NCBI GenBank assembly: GCA_032164245.1 | Contig: JAVMKO010000001.1 | Location: 252,659,644 to 252,723,643, forward strand | DNA: 64,000 nt | Direction of reading: 5' to 3' | Origin: Sternotherus odoratus | Taxonomy: Eukaryota > Chordata > Testudines > Kinosternidae | Shown: piece after piece, positions 43,785 to 56,274 of the stretch | Numbering within the stretch: position 1 is the first letter of the stretch | Layout of the letters: each line of letters begins with the position of its first letter | Made by a program: the position numbers and the translations under genes | Notes under the pieces: model-generated | Database searches by the model: none | Seen by the model: the letters and a program-made list of their open reading frames with translations, nothing else | What the model was told of the DNA's origin: nothing

Positions 43785-44290
43785 CCGGTACGGTGTACCG
43801 GTAAAAAGAGGCTGCCAGTACCAACCTGTACCCAGCTGACTTTAAAGTACTTTACAATTGCTGCCCCTTTTGCACCCCTCATCAGCGGCCCTCAGGGGCA
43901 GCTCTTCGTGTTCTGCCGCCCCAAGCGCGGCAGTCAGGTGGCATTCGGCAACGTTTATGCAGGTGGTCTGTTGGTCCCGGGACTTCGGCTTACCTGCTGC
44001 CTAATTGCCACTGAATTCGTGGGACCAGCGGACCTCTCGCAGAAATGCCGCCAAATGCCATATGACTACCACCCTAACAGCTACTGGCTGGCCACCTCCC
44101 GTGGCTTGCCACCGCAGGCACGCGCTTGGTGCACTGATGCCTGGAGTCGCCCCTGCAGGTCACTCCCTTATTCCCTGCCCCCCCCCCCCACGCTCCTCCA
44201 GCTGTGCCCCCCCCCCTTTTTTTCCCTCCAACGGCACTCCCTTTTTATTTTTGCTTGGGGCAGCAAACAAGTTAGAGCCGGCCCCGCTCC
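43785..44290. repeat. GC-rich dispersed repeat cluster
   Basis: Two joined blocks. 43785-43850 contains GGTACGGTGTACCGGTAAA, a small palindrome. 43893-44286 runs from GGGGCAGCTCTTCGTG to TTAGAGCCGGCCCCG and contains CCGCCCCAAGCGCGGCAGTC. The ends of the second block are weakly inverted. The 216-codon frame across it (43749-44399) has no protein-like features beyond poly-Pro from C tracts. Confidence 0.35.
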
Positions 44291-44427
44291 TAGGGTGACT
44301 AGATGTCCCACTTTTATAGGGATAGTCCCGATTTTCTGGTCTTTTTCTTATATAGGCTCCTATTATCCCCCCCCCCCCTCCTCCCATCCCCTCTCCTGAT
44401 TTTTCACACTTGCTGTCTGGTCACTTT
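44291..44427. mobile_element. Short MITE (TAGGGTGACTAGA ends)
   Basis: Inverted ends: TAGGGTGACTAGATGTCCC at the left and, on the other strand, TAAAGTGACCAGACAGC. About 137 bp with a C tract inside. Non-coding. Confidence 0.5.
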
Positions 44428-44955
44428 ACCCGCTTGTGAAGCACAGAAAGCAACAAGATATGCCTTATTGTGTTATGGATGGATGAATGTTTATCACATC
44501 AAATCTACTAGAGTTGCCTATCCTTCAGGATTGGCCTGGAGTCTCCAAGAATTAAAGATGAATCTTTAATTAAAGATAGTCAAGTGATTAAATCTCTGGG
44601 AATATGCCCAAGCAAAATTGGCAACCCTAAAATCTACCGACAAAGAAATCACTGCATTGGATTGAGAGGACAGTATGCTAAGGCCAGACATGAGGCAGTA
44701 AATTGAAAAACTAGTATTGTTGTCAAAAGCTATGGGAGGTGAAAACAGAGCTATTTAATACAGAACATTTTCTGTACAGGAAGAGAGAGAGTTCAAAACT
44801 CGGTCAATACAAAAGAAGGGAACAAGACAATTTAGAGTAAACGTTTCAACTTCAGCAAGTGGCTTTGAGGATAAGATGATTATACACAGCTGTCATCTAC
44901 TGTATCTACAGGTGGTGTGAAAATTCCCAGTCCTTGTAGAAAACAAAATCATTGA
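44428..44955. other. No gene seen
   Basis: AT-rich, nothing recognised. Confidence 0.35.
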
Positions 44956-44961
44956 TTTTAT

Positions 44962-45172
44962 TGTAACCCTTCTGCCTGGTGGAGCCAGCAGCAAGGGCCA
45001 GGTTGAGTATCTAGGGGTTCCTTCTCAACAAAATACAACACAAAACCGGTTCAAGCCCCCACCCAGTGACTTGGGACAATTACATACATCCCTGGGCATC
45101 TCTAAGAGGCAATACTTCCTCACTCAAGCAGAGTCTGAGTGTAGCAAAATCTTTTCATAAAAGAAGGGAATT
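44962..45172 (-). mobile_element. LTR fragment, same family as 13123-13346
   Basis: Shares order and wording with the complement of 13123-13346: TGTAACCCTTCTGCCTGGTG, GGAGCCAGCAGCAAGGGCC, CAAGCCCCCACCCAGTGAC and CAGAGTCTGAGTGTAG. The sequence upstream in element orientation (to about 45530) may belong to the same LTR but could not be matched. Confidence 0.5.
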
Positions 45173-46640
45173 AACTCAGCATTAATTTGGGAAAACACTG
45201 TAACTAGGGTCCATAAACATAAACCATGAGCAAAAGACCCACCACCCAAGTAAGTTCAGCAGTGTCCTTTTCCCTTCGGGGTCTTAAGTCCAGCTACCCA
45301 AAAGTCCCTTTGACATGCCCATCCCTTCTCTGCACCCCACTCACAGTTGTTGTCCTTGGCCAGTGCAGCCCCAGAGTTCACCTCCCACCCTGTATCCCCT
45401 CTTCTACCAGCTATTTGGGGACTTCCTGGTAAAACTGCTGGTTACAGGTATCCCTCCCCAAATTAAGACCTCACATGAGAGCTTCGCCAGAAGGCAGGAG
45501 TTAGCTTCAGGCCTGCTGACAGCAACCTAGGAGGAGGATTTCTCAGACAGCACATCTGTTCAAATGCTGCAGAAGTGCAGAAGAAATATAGCAGGCAAAT
45601 AGAGGTGGGGGGGGGGTTAAATGTCAAACCAAGGTAGATGACTTATACTGCAGGGAAAAAAAGAAGGAGGCAGAGAAAGCTAGAAAATATAGCCCTGTAA
45701 AACTGTGGGAAGGCCTTGAAGGTCTATCAGTATCTGGGCATGATTCTGACTGTAAAGCAGGTGAATTGCTAGTCCAGGCTGAAGAGAAATCCAGGCTCAA
45801 ACCTAGATCTTCAGCTGTTTCTGCTAGCACAGGCTTAAAGCACTCAAGACTGTGTGGACATCAGCAGAGTTGGGGGAAGTATCCAAGAGCCTGGGGCTAA
45901 TTCTGTGGTGATGACATCTCCTAAAGAAGGAAGAAATCCTGTGAAACTTTAAGTTCCTGCATGAAAATATGTTATCCCTCATTTTAGGTCTTTGTTCCAT
46001 ATTCCGTCCCCCATTGGGGCATTGGTAAGTTGAGAGGTGAGAAATGTGGAGATCTGCCAGTTTCATTTCTAGGCGGAGGGAGCCAGTAGAGGCACAAAAT
46101 GGACCAGCACTAACTCAGAGATGGGGGGGGGGGGATTTTAACTCATCCATTTCCCAGCCCCGCCCCCACATTTGTACACTCCCCACCAAATGGAACAGAA
46201 AGTAGAGCACCAGTGTCAACAGCCAAAGAGTAGCTATGCAGATTTGTAAATCTGTTTTCAACCTACACATGGTCTATAAATAGGTCTGAGTCACACACAC
46301 CCCCATGAGTAGTTGCAGAGGGGAAAAAACGGAGTGCAAGAATAAACGCCATTTAAAATCTTCTGTGTAAAGTGAATACATATTTGTGGAAATCAATGTC
46401 ACTGAATCCAACACACTACAAGCAGAAATAGCATATTGATTTTGAAACTAAAATCCTTCATCTTAAACAGGCACATTTCAACTTAAGCCAAATGTAGCCT
46501 GAATTCAGACCTTTTATTTCCACACTGACAACATACTGTCCTCTCAGTCTATACAGGTGCACTGAATCCAGTATAGTCATTGGGTTAACTACACTTACCC
46601 AGATGCATGGTTTGTTGTACCGTATACTTACAAGAAAACC
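45173..46640. other. No gene seen
   Basis: Contains a G run at 45606-45617 and another at about 46123-46133. No coding or repeat call can be supported beyond the possible LTR extension. Confidence 0.3.
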
Positions 46641-46643
46641 ACT

Positions 46644-46760
46644 GTAAAGCGATGCAGCATGGTCTAGTAGACTGAGCACTGGCTGAGAACCAGGAATTCC
46701 TGAGCACTACCGTGAGCAGGGCCAATAAATCATTGCTATTGACTTAAGCAAGTTACAGAG
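46644..46760 (+). mobile_element. tRNA-derived SINE relic
   Basis: GCATGGTCTAGTAGACTGAG followed by CACTGGCTGAGAACCAGGAA resembles the A-box region and anticodon-side part of the widespread tetrapod tRNA-SINE. It ends in ACTTAAGCAAGTTACAGAGG, the conserved downstream part. Heavily diverged. Confidence 0.5.
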
Positions 46761-48850
46761 GGCTTGATTTTCAAAAACACACAGGCACAATATGCCTGAT
46801 TTGCACAGGCAGTTACTAGGATTCCATGCACAAATGGCTAGTCAAGCACATCCGCACAGGAAGAACAGACAAGTTCTCCCACGGTACCTTACAAATGAAT
46901 CCACAGAGTAGTACAGCACTTAGAATCCCAGGATAGCCTGTCAGGAGTCCACCCCGGCACACAGGTTAGTACAGCACTGGTGTGGACTCAGCCGTAGGGG
47001 GCTGGGCTGGGTAGGTCTTTGCATTGGGAATGCTCCACCTGGACTAGGCAAGTCTGGGCGCTTTCTGTACCGAAGACATACCCTTCGTGTAACCAGCTTT
47101 TTGTATAATCTTGGTTGTGTGGTTATTTCTGATTTCAGTATTTAAAAAAATTGGGGAAACCAAATTTGTGGATAGCTTTTGGACTATAATGAATGACCTT
47201 GAAATGAGGCACATTTGAAAAGTATGCAGCTGTCTAACAGAGCCATTCTACAAATGGGATTGTACTGTCATTTGTCCTGGGCCATTTATATTAAAAGGTA
47301 CATGTTGCTGTTATTTCTGCACATGACTCCAAATGGCATGGTTAGAACATTACCTACAAAGTAATCTTTAGATGTACTCTAGATTATTTTTTTTTAAAAA
47401 AAGCTGGAAAAACAAAGGTTCTGGAATTTCTACTTTAACAACTATGCTTAGATTGACACCAGTGGGCTGCTGTTCTCCAAAACCTGTAGAAAATCAGAGT
47501 AAACTGGTCATGTCACCTTGCTGTACATGAATAACAATACATTCCAGCCCTTACAACACTAATAATTGATTAGATAGATGAAACAAGAAAATCAAAACTG
47601 CTAAACTCACCAGAACTTTTTGAGGGGATGTTTGTCATCCCCTCAAAACTAGAATATCAAGTTGGCAGTCATGTGCTAATGTCACACTCCAATATTTAGG
47701 GTATAAATGCAAGAGAATCCTGGCTGTTAAATAATGAAATGTAATGAGTAGAATTGCTGTTTATGTCCTCTGATTAAGAAGAAAACAAACACCACACTGT
47801 TTCTAAACAGAGTTTGCAAATGTGTGAGTCAAAGGGGAAGTGTTTAGGTTTGTCCTATGAAATAAACAAGATATGTGGGAACCTGTGTGATAGTCTGGTT
47901 CTCAACTGATGGCAACCATGCTTTGGTGATATCTCAGTCATGTTTTGTGTTCCCTAGAACAAAACCAAAATCAAGCATGTCTTTGCTTTGGGATTCGCTA
48001 TGGAGGATTTTACAGTTTCCAGGTTTCCGCTGCTCATATGTGCTTGACTTTTCCCCTTTACATGATTTGTACCTTGATTTTCAGACTCTGGGCAAAATAA
48101 AATAAAATCCTGCAAATCCCAGGTAGCAGGACACTCACCTCTCAGGACACAGCAGGCTGAGTGTGATGCTGCAACCCCTTTTTCCTCTCACTCCTGGTGA
48201 CATCTGTAGGTTGTTGGCCTCACTAAATGGCTCTTCAGTGGCTCAGCTCTCCAGTTGTCATAGTCAACTGATGAATGGATGAACCCCTGCTGGAATAACA
48301 AAGTTCAACAAATAGTTAGCCCTCAGCCAGGTCTTCAATCCCATCTCTGTACCTATTTAAATCCAGACCCTTTCTTGGGCTTTTAGTAAAGAACCTTAAT
48401 CCTCTTTTAGGGACTTAGGCCATTTCCCCACTGGCTTGTGGAGAGAGCCAGGCCCACTGTTCCAAGTCCCAGCCCAGGAAACCCCCCTCCCCCAGCAGCC
48501 CCATACTACTTCTGAGTAAACCCTCTGTTTACTGATGGTATTCCCTGGGCCTTTTCCCACATAGACCCTTTCTCTTCACCCAGACCTCAGCGCTGAAGTT
48601 TTTTAATCCTCTTCCTCCTCACAGAGGAGGTCTCTCTTTGAGCTCCTATGACCAGCAACAAGCACCTTTCCTTATTCCTCTAGCCCCAACCAGGAACTAA
48701 CCTGCTTAGGCCCAGTATCTCCTTTTAACTGAGCCTGTTGGGCTCTGATTGGCTGCTTCCCTGCAGCCTTTCTAGACAAGCCTGAAGAACCCACCTCTAC
48801 TGCTCCTTTCCTGAGGCAGGGTGTAGTAGCTCTCATGAAGCACTGTTCAT
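46761..48850. other. No gene seen
   Basis: No recognisable coding region. About 48100-48840 is more GC-rich and repeat-like (possibly an old LTR), but without matching ends or a second copy in the window. Confidence 0.3.
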
Positions 48851-48854
48851 CAGT

Positions 48855-48935
48855 GACAAAGAGTCCTGTGACACCTTAAGAATCCTGTGGCACATTCCAG
48901 ACTAACATGGCTACCTCTCTGTTCATCAGTAGATC
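48855..48935. repeat. Penelope-type terminal fragment
   Basis: GACAAAGAGTCCTGTGACAC, then CCTGTGGCACATTCCAGACT and AACATGGCTACCTCTCTG. It matches the outer arm and tail of the hairpin at 14304-14515 with the hairpin itself lost. Confidence 0.5.
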
Positions 48936-48944
48936 TCAAAGCAT

Positions 48945-49205
48945 TTTATACAGGAGGTCAGTATCATTAGGCTCATTTTACAGATGAGGAAACTGAGGTG
49001 CTGAGAATTGAAGTTACTTGCCCAACATCATTGTGTACTATCCATTCAGCCAGACTACCTCACATGCTGCCTATTAAGGAGTGCATGTAAAAGCAGCAGA
49101 CGCCACTCCCACTGTTAGTAAAAGTTGCTAAAAAATCATAGTACTTATGTGAGGAACTAAGAAAGATTTCTTGGTTCTGTAGTCAATGCCTAGGCCACTA
49201 GCCCA
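48945..49205 (-). mobile_element. MIR/CORE-type SINE relic
   Basis: TTTTACAGATGAGGAAACTG followed by AGGTGCTGAG and ACTTGCCCAACATCATTGTG is the complement of the conserved core and 3' part of tetrapod CORE-SINEs. GTCAATGCCTAGGCCACTAG near 49180 may be the tRNA-derived head. Confidence 0.55.
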
Positions 49206-50450
49206 CAGAGAAGCTACTTAACCCCTGTACCTTAGCTAGTGCTTGTGAAGTATATAGCTACTGATAAGCAAGCAGCATGGACAAGTGATGCTTTTCTATG
49301 AGAGATTATTAGTTTTCAGTTTTTGTTTTGTTTTGCATTCTTATGTTCTAAAACCAGCCTTGGTTTTACACTGAAATTGAGAATGGTTCCTGACAACTAG
49401 AACAGCAGGTGGCCAAAGATCATTTCATTTTAAAGGGAGGTGACTAATTCTCTCCTGTCACACATGAAAGCTATTTCAATATCAAACAGAGTGTAACTTT
49501 GCATTACCCTTTGAGCCCTTGAAACCCTGAGATCTCCTCTCGTTTCATTTCAGGCAAAGTTCACTTTACACCTCATGCACAACTCTCATATCATGCTTCT
49601 TAGGAGTTTCTGAAACAATCATGCTGATTTGTGCTGTAGGGATTCATCTAGTTGCAAATACAGATGTATCAATTCTCATTTATTCTGCTGAGGGAACTGC
49701 AATAATATTTCACAGAGATGTGTGAAAATGAAACATGCCACCCAAAGGAAAATGGGAGACATTTGCTATTTTGGCAGTGCTGGAGAAAGGGAAAATATCA
49801 GATCAAGTTTTCTAAAATGTAAAGGAAGTGAGTAGATTTTGTTTAAACATACAGGGCCAGAGCCCCAGCCCCACTCTGGCTGCTTAGCAGTATTATGGCA
49901 AAACAAACAAACCTAAAGCCTGTTTAACTGGCTCTTTGAAGCTTCTTCCTATATAGCCACCATCAGAGCATCCTCTCCCTCCATGGCCCTCTTAGGTTAA
50001 ATTTCCAGGAGACATGGGATACAGTCAGGGAATCTCTATATTCTAGCAATCCCTGGGTGCCAGAGTGGGCTCTGGGAGTGTGAGCACCCAGTATATGTTA
50101 CTGTAGCCGTTAGACTGCTTTAGTTTACACTAGGGAATGGCCTGTGGTCAGAAGGCCTCAGGAACTGAGAGCCACATAGTGGCTCCTGCCATCCACCAGT
50201 CTTGTATCAAGAACAGCTGGGCTGGACCAGAAGATCTGGCCACTCCAATTAAGTCAGTTAAATTCCATTGCTGCTTTAAAAAAAAAAGTATAATGTCAGA
50301 GAATGAGTCCCCAAAAGTCTAGTTTGTAGGAAGTGTATTGTCTTGGAGAAGGAGATTCAGTAAGAGACAGAAATCTATGAAAATCATGGAGAGAGAGAAA
50401 GAAGAGTGGGGCACAGGTCCATTGCTCTATCTTGGTGTTTACCTTCCTGC
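49206..50450. other. No gene seen
   Basis: Unique-looking sequence; nothing recognised. Confidence 0.35.
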
Positions 50451-50452
50451 CA

Positions 50453-51269
50453 TCAACTCCTCCCCACTGGAGAATTGGACTGATCTGAAAACCAGGGTGC
50501 CTGACTGATAGAGGAAATGAATGAGGCTTCCATGGTGGCTTTTTGCTTGGGGGAGGGACATTGGCTGTCAACTAGCTGGTCCCGTCCCATCCTCTGGCAT
50601 TGGTTCAACACTCTGAGCCTGCCCCCGAGGAAGGAACCTCCAAAGGAAGATCCTAGAGTCCTTTTGGGTGGGGAAGCACTGGTTCTCTGCACCTGTCCAG
50701 AGCATGCCTGACAGGCGGACAGGATCTGATTTACATTTGCAGCCAGGTCCACATATTGCACCTTCAGACCCTGCAGAGACTCCTTATGGTGCTCGCTGTC
50801 CAGCAAGGAGCATGCTGGCGCTTGCCTTCCTCTGCCACGTTCAAGAGCTCCGATACAACCAGCAGTCGTTTTATCTCCACCTGAGAGGTCTCCCCTAAGA
50901 CTCTCTGAGATGCCAGTTTTAGGACCTGGAAGTTAGTCTCAGCGACCAGGACCGTAGAAGCCATTAAGGGGGAAGGCCTTCTGGTTGAATCCATGCCACA
51001 CAACCCACATCTTCATGTGCAGGTGGTACAGGACAATGGCCCTGACTCATGTCACCAGACTCAGAGACCTCCTGAACTATGGTCGGAGGGACTGGGTGGA
51101 CCCTGTGGTATTCGACCAGTGCATAGGATTGACCACCTTGTGAGTCCCCCGTTGTGTGCTCCATAAGGTGAGGGCAGCCTTCCTGCTGCTTCTTTTGAGT
51201 GGGTCCAGCAGGAGGATGCTCCTGGCTCACCCTTGGGCCTCCAGTCCTTGTCATTGGGCCCCTACCCAA
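50453..51269 (-). pseudogene. Coding-like segment of unknown identity, frame-broken
   Basis: Three adjoining minus-strand frames (51269-50964, 51003-50764, 50806-50453) read as one protein-like sequence with frame changes. The middle and last join around 50800: a helix-rich part (QVEIKRLLVVSELLNVAEEG) runs into DSEHHKESLQGLKVQYVDLA and then NVNQILSACQACSGQVQ. Leucine-rich, charged spacing suggests a coiled coil. I do not recognise the family. It lies directly beyond the point where the neighbouring CR1 fragment breaks off, on the same strand, so it could be another retroelement ORF or a processed pseudogene. Confidence 0.3.
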
Positions 51270-51429
51270 TGAGTCCCCTGGCCTCCTTAATATAGATCCT
51301 GATCAGGCTGACCATGCTCCAGCTGGTCAGTCTTCAAACCATGCCTAGAGAACATCCATACACTCGTGAGGACCATACCATTCACTTCCTCACCTTCATG
51401 TCCCAACTAGACACCAAGTGACCTCCTGC

Positions 51430-52560
51430 CACCAGTGGATCATTAATGAAGATGTTGAACAAAACCAGCTCCAGGACTGACCCTTGGGGCACTCCGCTTG
51501 ATACCGGCTGCCAACTAGACATGGAGCCATTGATCACTACCCGTTGAGCCCGACGATCCAGCCAGCTTTCTATCCACCTTATGGTCCATTCATCTAGCCC
51601 ATACTTCTTTAACTTACTGGCAAGAATACTGTGGGAGACCTTATCAAAAGCTTTGCTAAAGTCAAGGAACAACACATCCACTGCTTTCCCCTCATCCACA
51701 GAGCCAGTTATCTCATCGTAGAAGGCAATTAGGTTAGTCAGGCATGATTTGCCCTTGGTGAATCCATGCTGACTGTTCCTGATCACTTTCCTCTCCTTTA
51801 AGTGCTTCAGGATTGATTCCTTGAGGACCTGCTTCATGATTTTTCCAGGGCCTGTAGTTCCCTGGATCCTCCTTCTTCCCTTTTTTAAAGATGGGCACTA
51901 CATTAGCCATTTTTCCAATCATCCAGGATCTCCCCCGATCACCATGAGTTTCCAAAGATAATCGCCAATGACTCTGCAATCACGTCAGCCAACTCCTTTA
52001 GCACCCTCGGATGCAGTGCATCTGGCCCCATGGACTTGTGCTCGTTTATCTTTTCTAAATAGTCCTGAACCACTTCTTGCTCCACAGAGAGCTGGTCACC
52101 TCCTCCCATATTGTGCTGCACAATGCAGTAGTCTGGGGGCTGACCTTTTTCGTGAAGACGGAGGCAAAGAAAACATTGAGTATATTAGCTTTCTCCACAT
52201 CCTCTGTCACTAGGCTGCCTCCCTCATTCAGCAAGGGGCCCACACTTTCCTTGAGCTTCTTGCTCCTAACATACCTGAAGAAACCTTTCTTGTTACTAAC
52301 ATCCCTTGCTAGCTGCAACTCCAAGTGTGATTTAGCCTTCCTGATTTCACTCCTGCATGCCTGAGCAATATTTTTATATTCCTCCCTGGTCACTTGTCCA
52401 ATCTTCCACTTCTTGTAAGCTTCTTTTTTGCATTTAAGATCAGCACAGGTGTCACTGTTAAGCCATGCTGGTCGCCTGCCATATTTACTATTCTTTCTAC
52501 ACATTGGGATGGGTTGTTCCTGCAACCTCAGTAAGGATTCCACCAGACCAGGAAGAGGAA
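51430..52560 (-). pseudogene. CR1 ORF2 fragment: endonuclease-RT linker and first half of RT
   Basis: Minus strand, 52543-52055: the linker region with CRKNSKYGRRPAWLNSD, EEYKNIAQACRSEIRKAK and KKGFFRYVRSKK. Then, with frame breaks near 52060-51840, KSMGPDALHPRVLKELADV and VVPIFKKG. From 51837 the RT palm continues: [30 protein letters not shown] (first catalytic Asp) and GVPQGSV. It stops at FIND, just before the YADD motif, where unrelated sequence takes over (about 51435). Both ORF2 ends are missing, so this is an internal fragment, unusual for CR1, which normally keeps its 3' end. Confidence 0.85.
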
Positions 52561-53624
52561 GGTTACCAAGGAGTGGGGTGATTGGGGGGGAAGGGAGGAG
52601 TGTTCTGTGACTATGGGGCCTGTTTCCACTCCCTCATCACATCACGTCTCTTGGCAGACTCCCTCTGGAGGTTACCCACTGGTTCTTTGGACTTCATTGA
52701 GGAGCAGTGGATATGGTCTAGGATTATCTGCTTTCTGTCCCCATCTGGAATCCTGATCTTCAATCTCTGACATTCATTCCTGTTCCTGTTTCCACATCTG
52801 TTGTCCCCTGAATTCAGTTTTGGCCTGGGTTATGTAGTTCCTTTCCCTCAGTTAAGAGGGCAAGCCTTTAGTTTGGGGATGGCCTAAGCCCAACGATCCC
52901 AGTTCCCTCTATAGGAACACACTTTCCAACTTCAGGAACAGATGAAGTAGAGTTCTTCCTGACAACAATCTCCTTCATTTCACAGCCTTATTCATCCCCA
53001 GAGCAGATCCATCATGGGCAGTGAATGAGGCAGCAGTCCTGTGGAAAAAATAGCGTGCGATCATGTAATGAAAAACTGCATCATAATGCAGTTGCACGAT
53101 GGGGCCAAATTACGGTTGCACAGGCAACCTCCATTCTAGCATTTCCTAACTTTTGAGTGTTTGACTGTGCAGCCTTAAGACTGCTTTGTTAATGTAGGCT
53201 TTTGTGAGTAATTTCCCAAGTTTTTAAAGAAGCAAACTGATAAAACATAGAATCCATCATGTGGCATCATTTTGGCACCCACATGGGTCATCAGCAGAGT
53301 TAGAAGCTTTAGATCCATGGCATAGACCTCTACCATTTTCTGCATTTTCACCAATAGTTAGTGCTGAGCCCTTCTTATAAATATTTTGCACAAGCCCCAA
53401 GTAGTCTAAGGAAATGTGTGTGTGTATATTCAGTTACATCATACTCGAAGCCTTGTAAAGAACCAAGAGGAACTATATTCATATGCTACTAATGGAAATC
53501 AATAGATGCTCTCAAATTAAAGGACAGACTGTGTCTACCTACAAAAAACAACAATGTGGTACTTAACGTAACCCTACAGTGACAGAGGGGCTAAATGGGG
53601 CTATAAATGTCCAAAGCAGATAAA
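52561..53624. other. No gene seen
   Basis: Unique-looking sequence. Confidence 0.35.
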
Positions 53625-54298
53625 CACAGTGTTGTGAGGTACTTTGGAGATTGTGAGACAAGGCACACACATGTGGTTAAGTAAATAAAGTAGGTGAGTT
53701 TATTGGAAGGTCCCGGTCCTGGCACTGAGGGGGCTTATCAGATCAGCGCGACCGCAGAAGGAGTACCCGGTCTCTTCGGAGCAGTAGGCCGGGGAAAAGA
53801 GTAAGGAAAGCCCCAAGGATAGCCCACAGGAGTGGGCTTAAGTACACTCACACATTTACATCTCATACATACTCATATCTCATTTGCAAGCAACAATTGA
53901 TTGGTTACACTCAATGACTACGGTACTTCTACTTTAATTTCTTTAATTAGTTCTCTATGCGTTTGCTCTCACCCAGACAGGGTAAACAGCTAGGAATTTG
54001 CTTTCAAGCACATACAGATAGCAAAGCGGGACAGAGAGCAGGAGGGAGACAAAACAAGGCAGTAGCAAAACTGTGTACTGAGTTCATCCTCTCAAGAGAT
54101 AACGAGCTACCGTTACCTTGGGAGGTTGGTTTATGGCCTAGTGCCCTTTCCAGGAGGGGGGCTGAGGGAGCGACTCCTACTCCTAGGCCTTGCACCGTTC
54201 TACAACCACCATTATACACTCTCCTGGAGTTGACTTAGAAACATAACTGCACTTGCTAGAGATTGCCCGTCACAATGTCTTCCGGTCCTAACACACAG
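53625..54298 (-). mobile_element. Solo LTR with perfect 5-bp duplication
   Basis: The body is 53630-54293 (664 bp), read on the minus strand from TGTTAGGACCGG to CTCACAACA (TG...CA). CACAG lies on both sides (53625-53629 and 54294-54298). AATAAA on the minus strand is at 53699-53704, followed by ACTTTATTTAC and a GTGTGTG stretch, the same arrangement as in the LTR at 31703-32138. No internal retroviral sequence adjoins it, so it arose by recombination between two LTRs. Confidence 0.8.
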
Positions 54299-55280
54299 TT
54301 GGCTTAAAAGCAGCTTCTCTGTGAACCATATGGGCATGAGTAGAGTACTGCTAGTAACAGCTCTCAGAGTGAGCAGAACAGAAGTCAACATCCTTCAAGG
54401 CCAAAAACTGTGGCCGAAAGAAGCTGAATAAGACAGACAATGGTTTATGTACATGGAATAGAAATGACAACATGAATAAAAATGGTGTAAAGTGAAGAAA
54501 TGAGGCGTTAACGCACTCCTGCTAGCCCATCTCCTACACTCTGCCTTGTGTTATGTCGCGCACTCACAGGTTAAGCCCCTAGGGTCAGTGGGTGAATGTT
54601 GCCCATAGCTTCAGCTGTGTGGGCCTCTGCCTACCACTGGGTCTTCCATGGCTCATCCCTCCAACCAAGTGACACCCTTCCAGGATCACCAAAAAGTCCA
54701 ACTGAAGGTCCAAGAAAACCTCTAAACTATTAAGTCTTCCAGCCCTTCTCAGTCTCCAATGAAGTGTTCTAACTGTGCCTACCTCAGGGCATCCTCCCTC
54801 AGAGCCTAACCTGCTCCTTCAGAGTTCATCCTCTGTCACTTTTTGTGTAGCAAGTTTTCCCCCAGTGCCTCCCCTCTCAGGGACCTCCAGCAGCTTCCCC
54901 TAGGGCTCTCCCTACTCCTTCTATGCCCTGGTTCAGGCCTTCCCCTCCCAAACCTACCCTCCTCTTGGGGGGGACCCTCCTGCAGGAGGGGTGAGACTTC
55001 TCTGAAGTCTCCCTCTCCCCCGCTCTTACTGAGCTCCTTCAGTCTGCTTAGGCCCCAAGTGCCTACCAGTCCATCTCCTAGCTCTTCCCCCTCTGACCAG
55101 AAGCAATTAATTACACACACGCGCACACACACACACACGTAGAGCATTCCACTAATAGACTTTGTTTTCTTTCTCTAGTAGGTGATGATGATTCACCCTA
55201 TCACATCTATGTAACACAGACATTTCAGAGCAGCGAGTGATAGGGACTGCATTACAGAGACATGGGGAATGTCTACCTTT
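54299..55280. other. No gene seen; (CA)n tract
   Basis: C-rich, Pro/Ser-coding stretch at about 54840-55080 without domain features. A CA/CG dinucleotide run is at 55113-55138. Confidence 0.35.
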
Positions 55281-55283
55281 TAA

Positions 55284-55571
55284 TGAGAAGTGTGATTGCA
55301 GCATGCACAGACATACCTGAGCTGGCTTTGACCTACCTAGCGCAAGTACTAACTGCAGTAGCTAACTCGAGTCCTAACAGCCGTGAATCCACGGCAGCAC
55401 AAGTTTCAGTGTGGGTTATACAAGCCACCTGGGACACTGGATATTCTGCTTACTGAGGAGGCTAGCTCATGCTGAAGTCCATGCTGCTGCAGTTTCTCTG
55501 CTACTGGTAGTCGCACTAGCTAGATCAAAGCCAGATTGACTATGTATATACATGCTGCAATCACACCTCTA
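55284..55571. mobile_element. MITE with about 50-bp terminal inverted repeats
   Basis: Left end GTGTGATTGCAGCATGCACA continuing to GCTGGCTTTGACCTACCTAG. The right end is its complement (CTAGATCAAAGCCAG, CATGCTGCAATCACACC). Non-coding; duplication uncertain (TAATG-like on both sides). Confidence 0.6.
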
Positions 55572-56265
55572 ATGACATCATAGACATATCCTTAATGGAA
55601 TGGGGTAAGCTAAGGGTAACATGGCAGCTTCAATGGAGAGCCTGCCAGAACTGTGAAACTGTTTCATATTTTATTTCCTTTTACATTTTTTAACAGCAGC
55701 AGACTTTTGAATGAAGAAGACCATAATAATACATGAAGTAGCATAGGAGACCTAATATAATGTATGAATGGAACAATTACACAAAATCACACTATACAAA
55801 GTAGTCACTGCACTCAGCCATTTCCAATGAATAAAAATGCCAGCAGGGGCCTAAGTCCTCATTACAGAGTAATGACCTGCTAAATTATATTGCAAAAGAA
55901 CATGCAATCCAGTAATTGACAGGTTTATTCCAACCTGCCTTTAAGGAGTGCTGAGAAATCTTTCTTTCATGCTCATACACCAAAGGCAGTGGGAAAGAGT
56001 AATGAAAATGAAGAGTTCTACAGGCAATTGTGGGAGCCCAGTGATAATGCACCAGAATGCAGGATGCCGATGATTACAGGAGGTTTCACATTTCACGGCT
56101 TATCTCTGGAGAGAGGTTGCTAATAAGAATGTAGTGGATGGATTGAGAGAGATCGAATGAGAACACTGACCCCTTAAGTTCATCTATGAGAATCTGTTCT
56201 TACAAACATTTCACTTCAAATGTTAAAGCAGGAAGAAATACCAGACCCGCTCAACAATCCATCAC
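55572..56265. other. No gene seen
   Basis: AT-rich, nothing recognised. Confidence 0.35.
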
Positions 56266-56274
56266 AGTGTTGGA

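Noticed and set aside
43749..44399. 216-codon plus-strand open frame
   Set aside because: Crosses three repeat blocks; the poly-Pro parts come from C runs.
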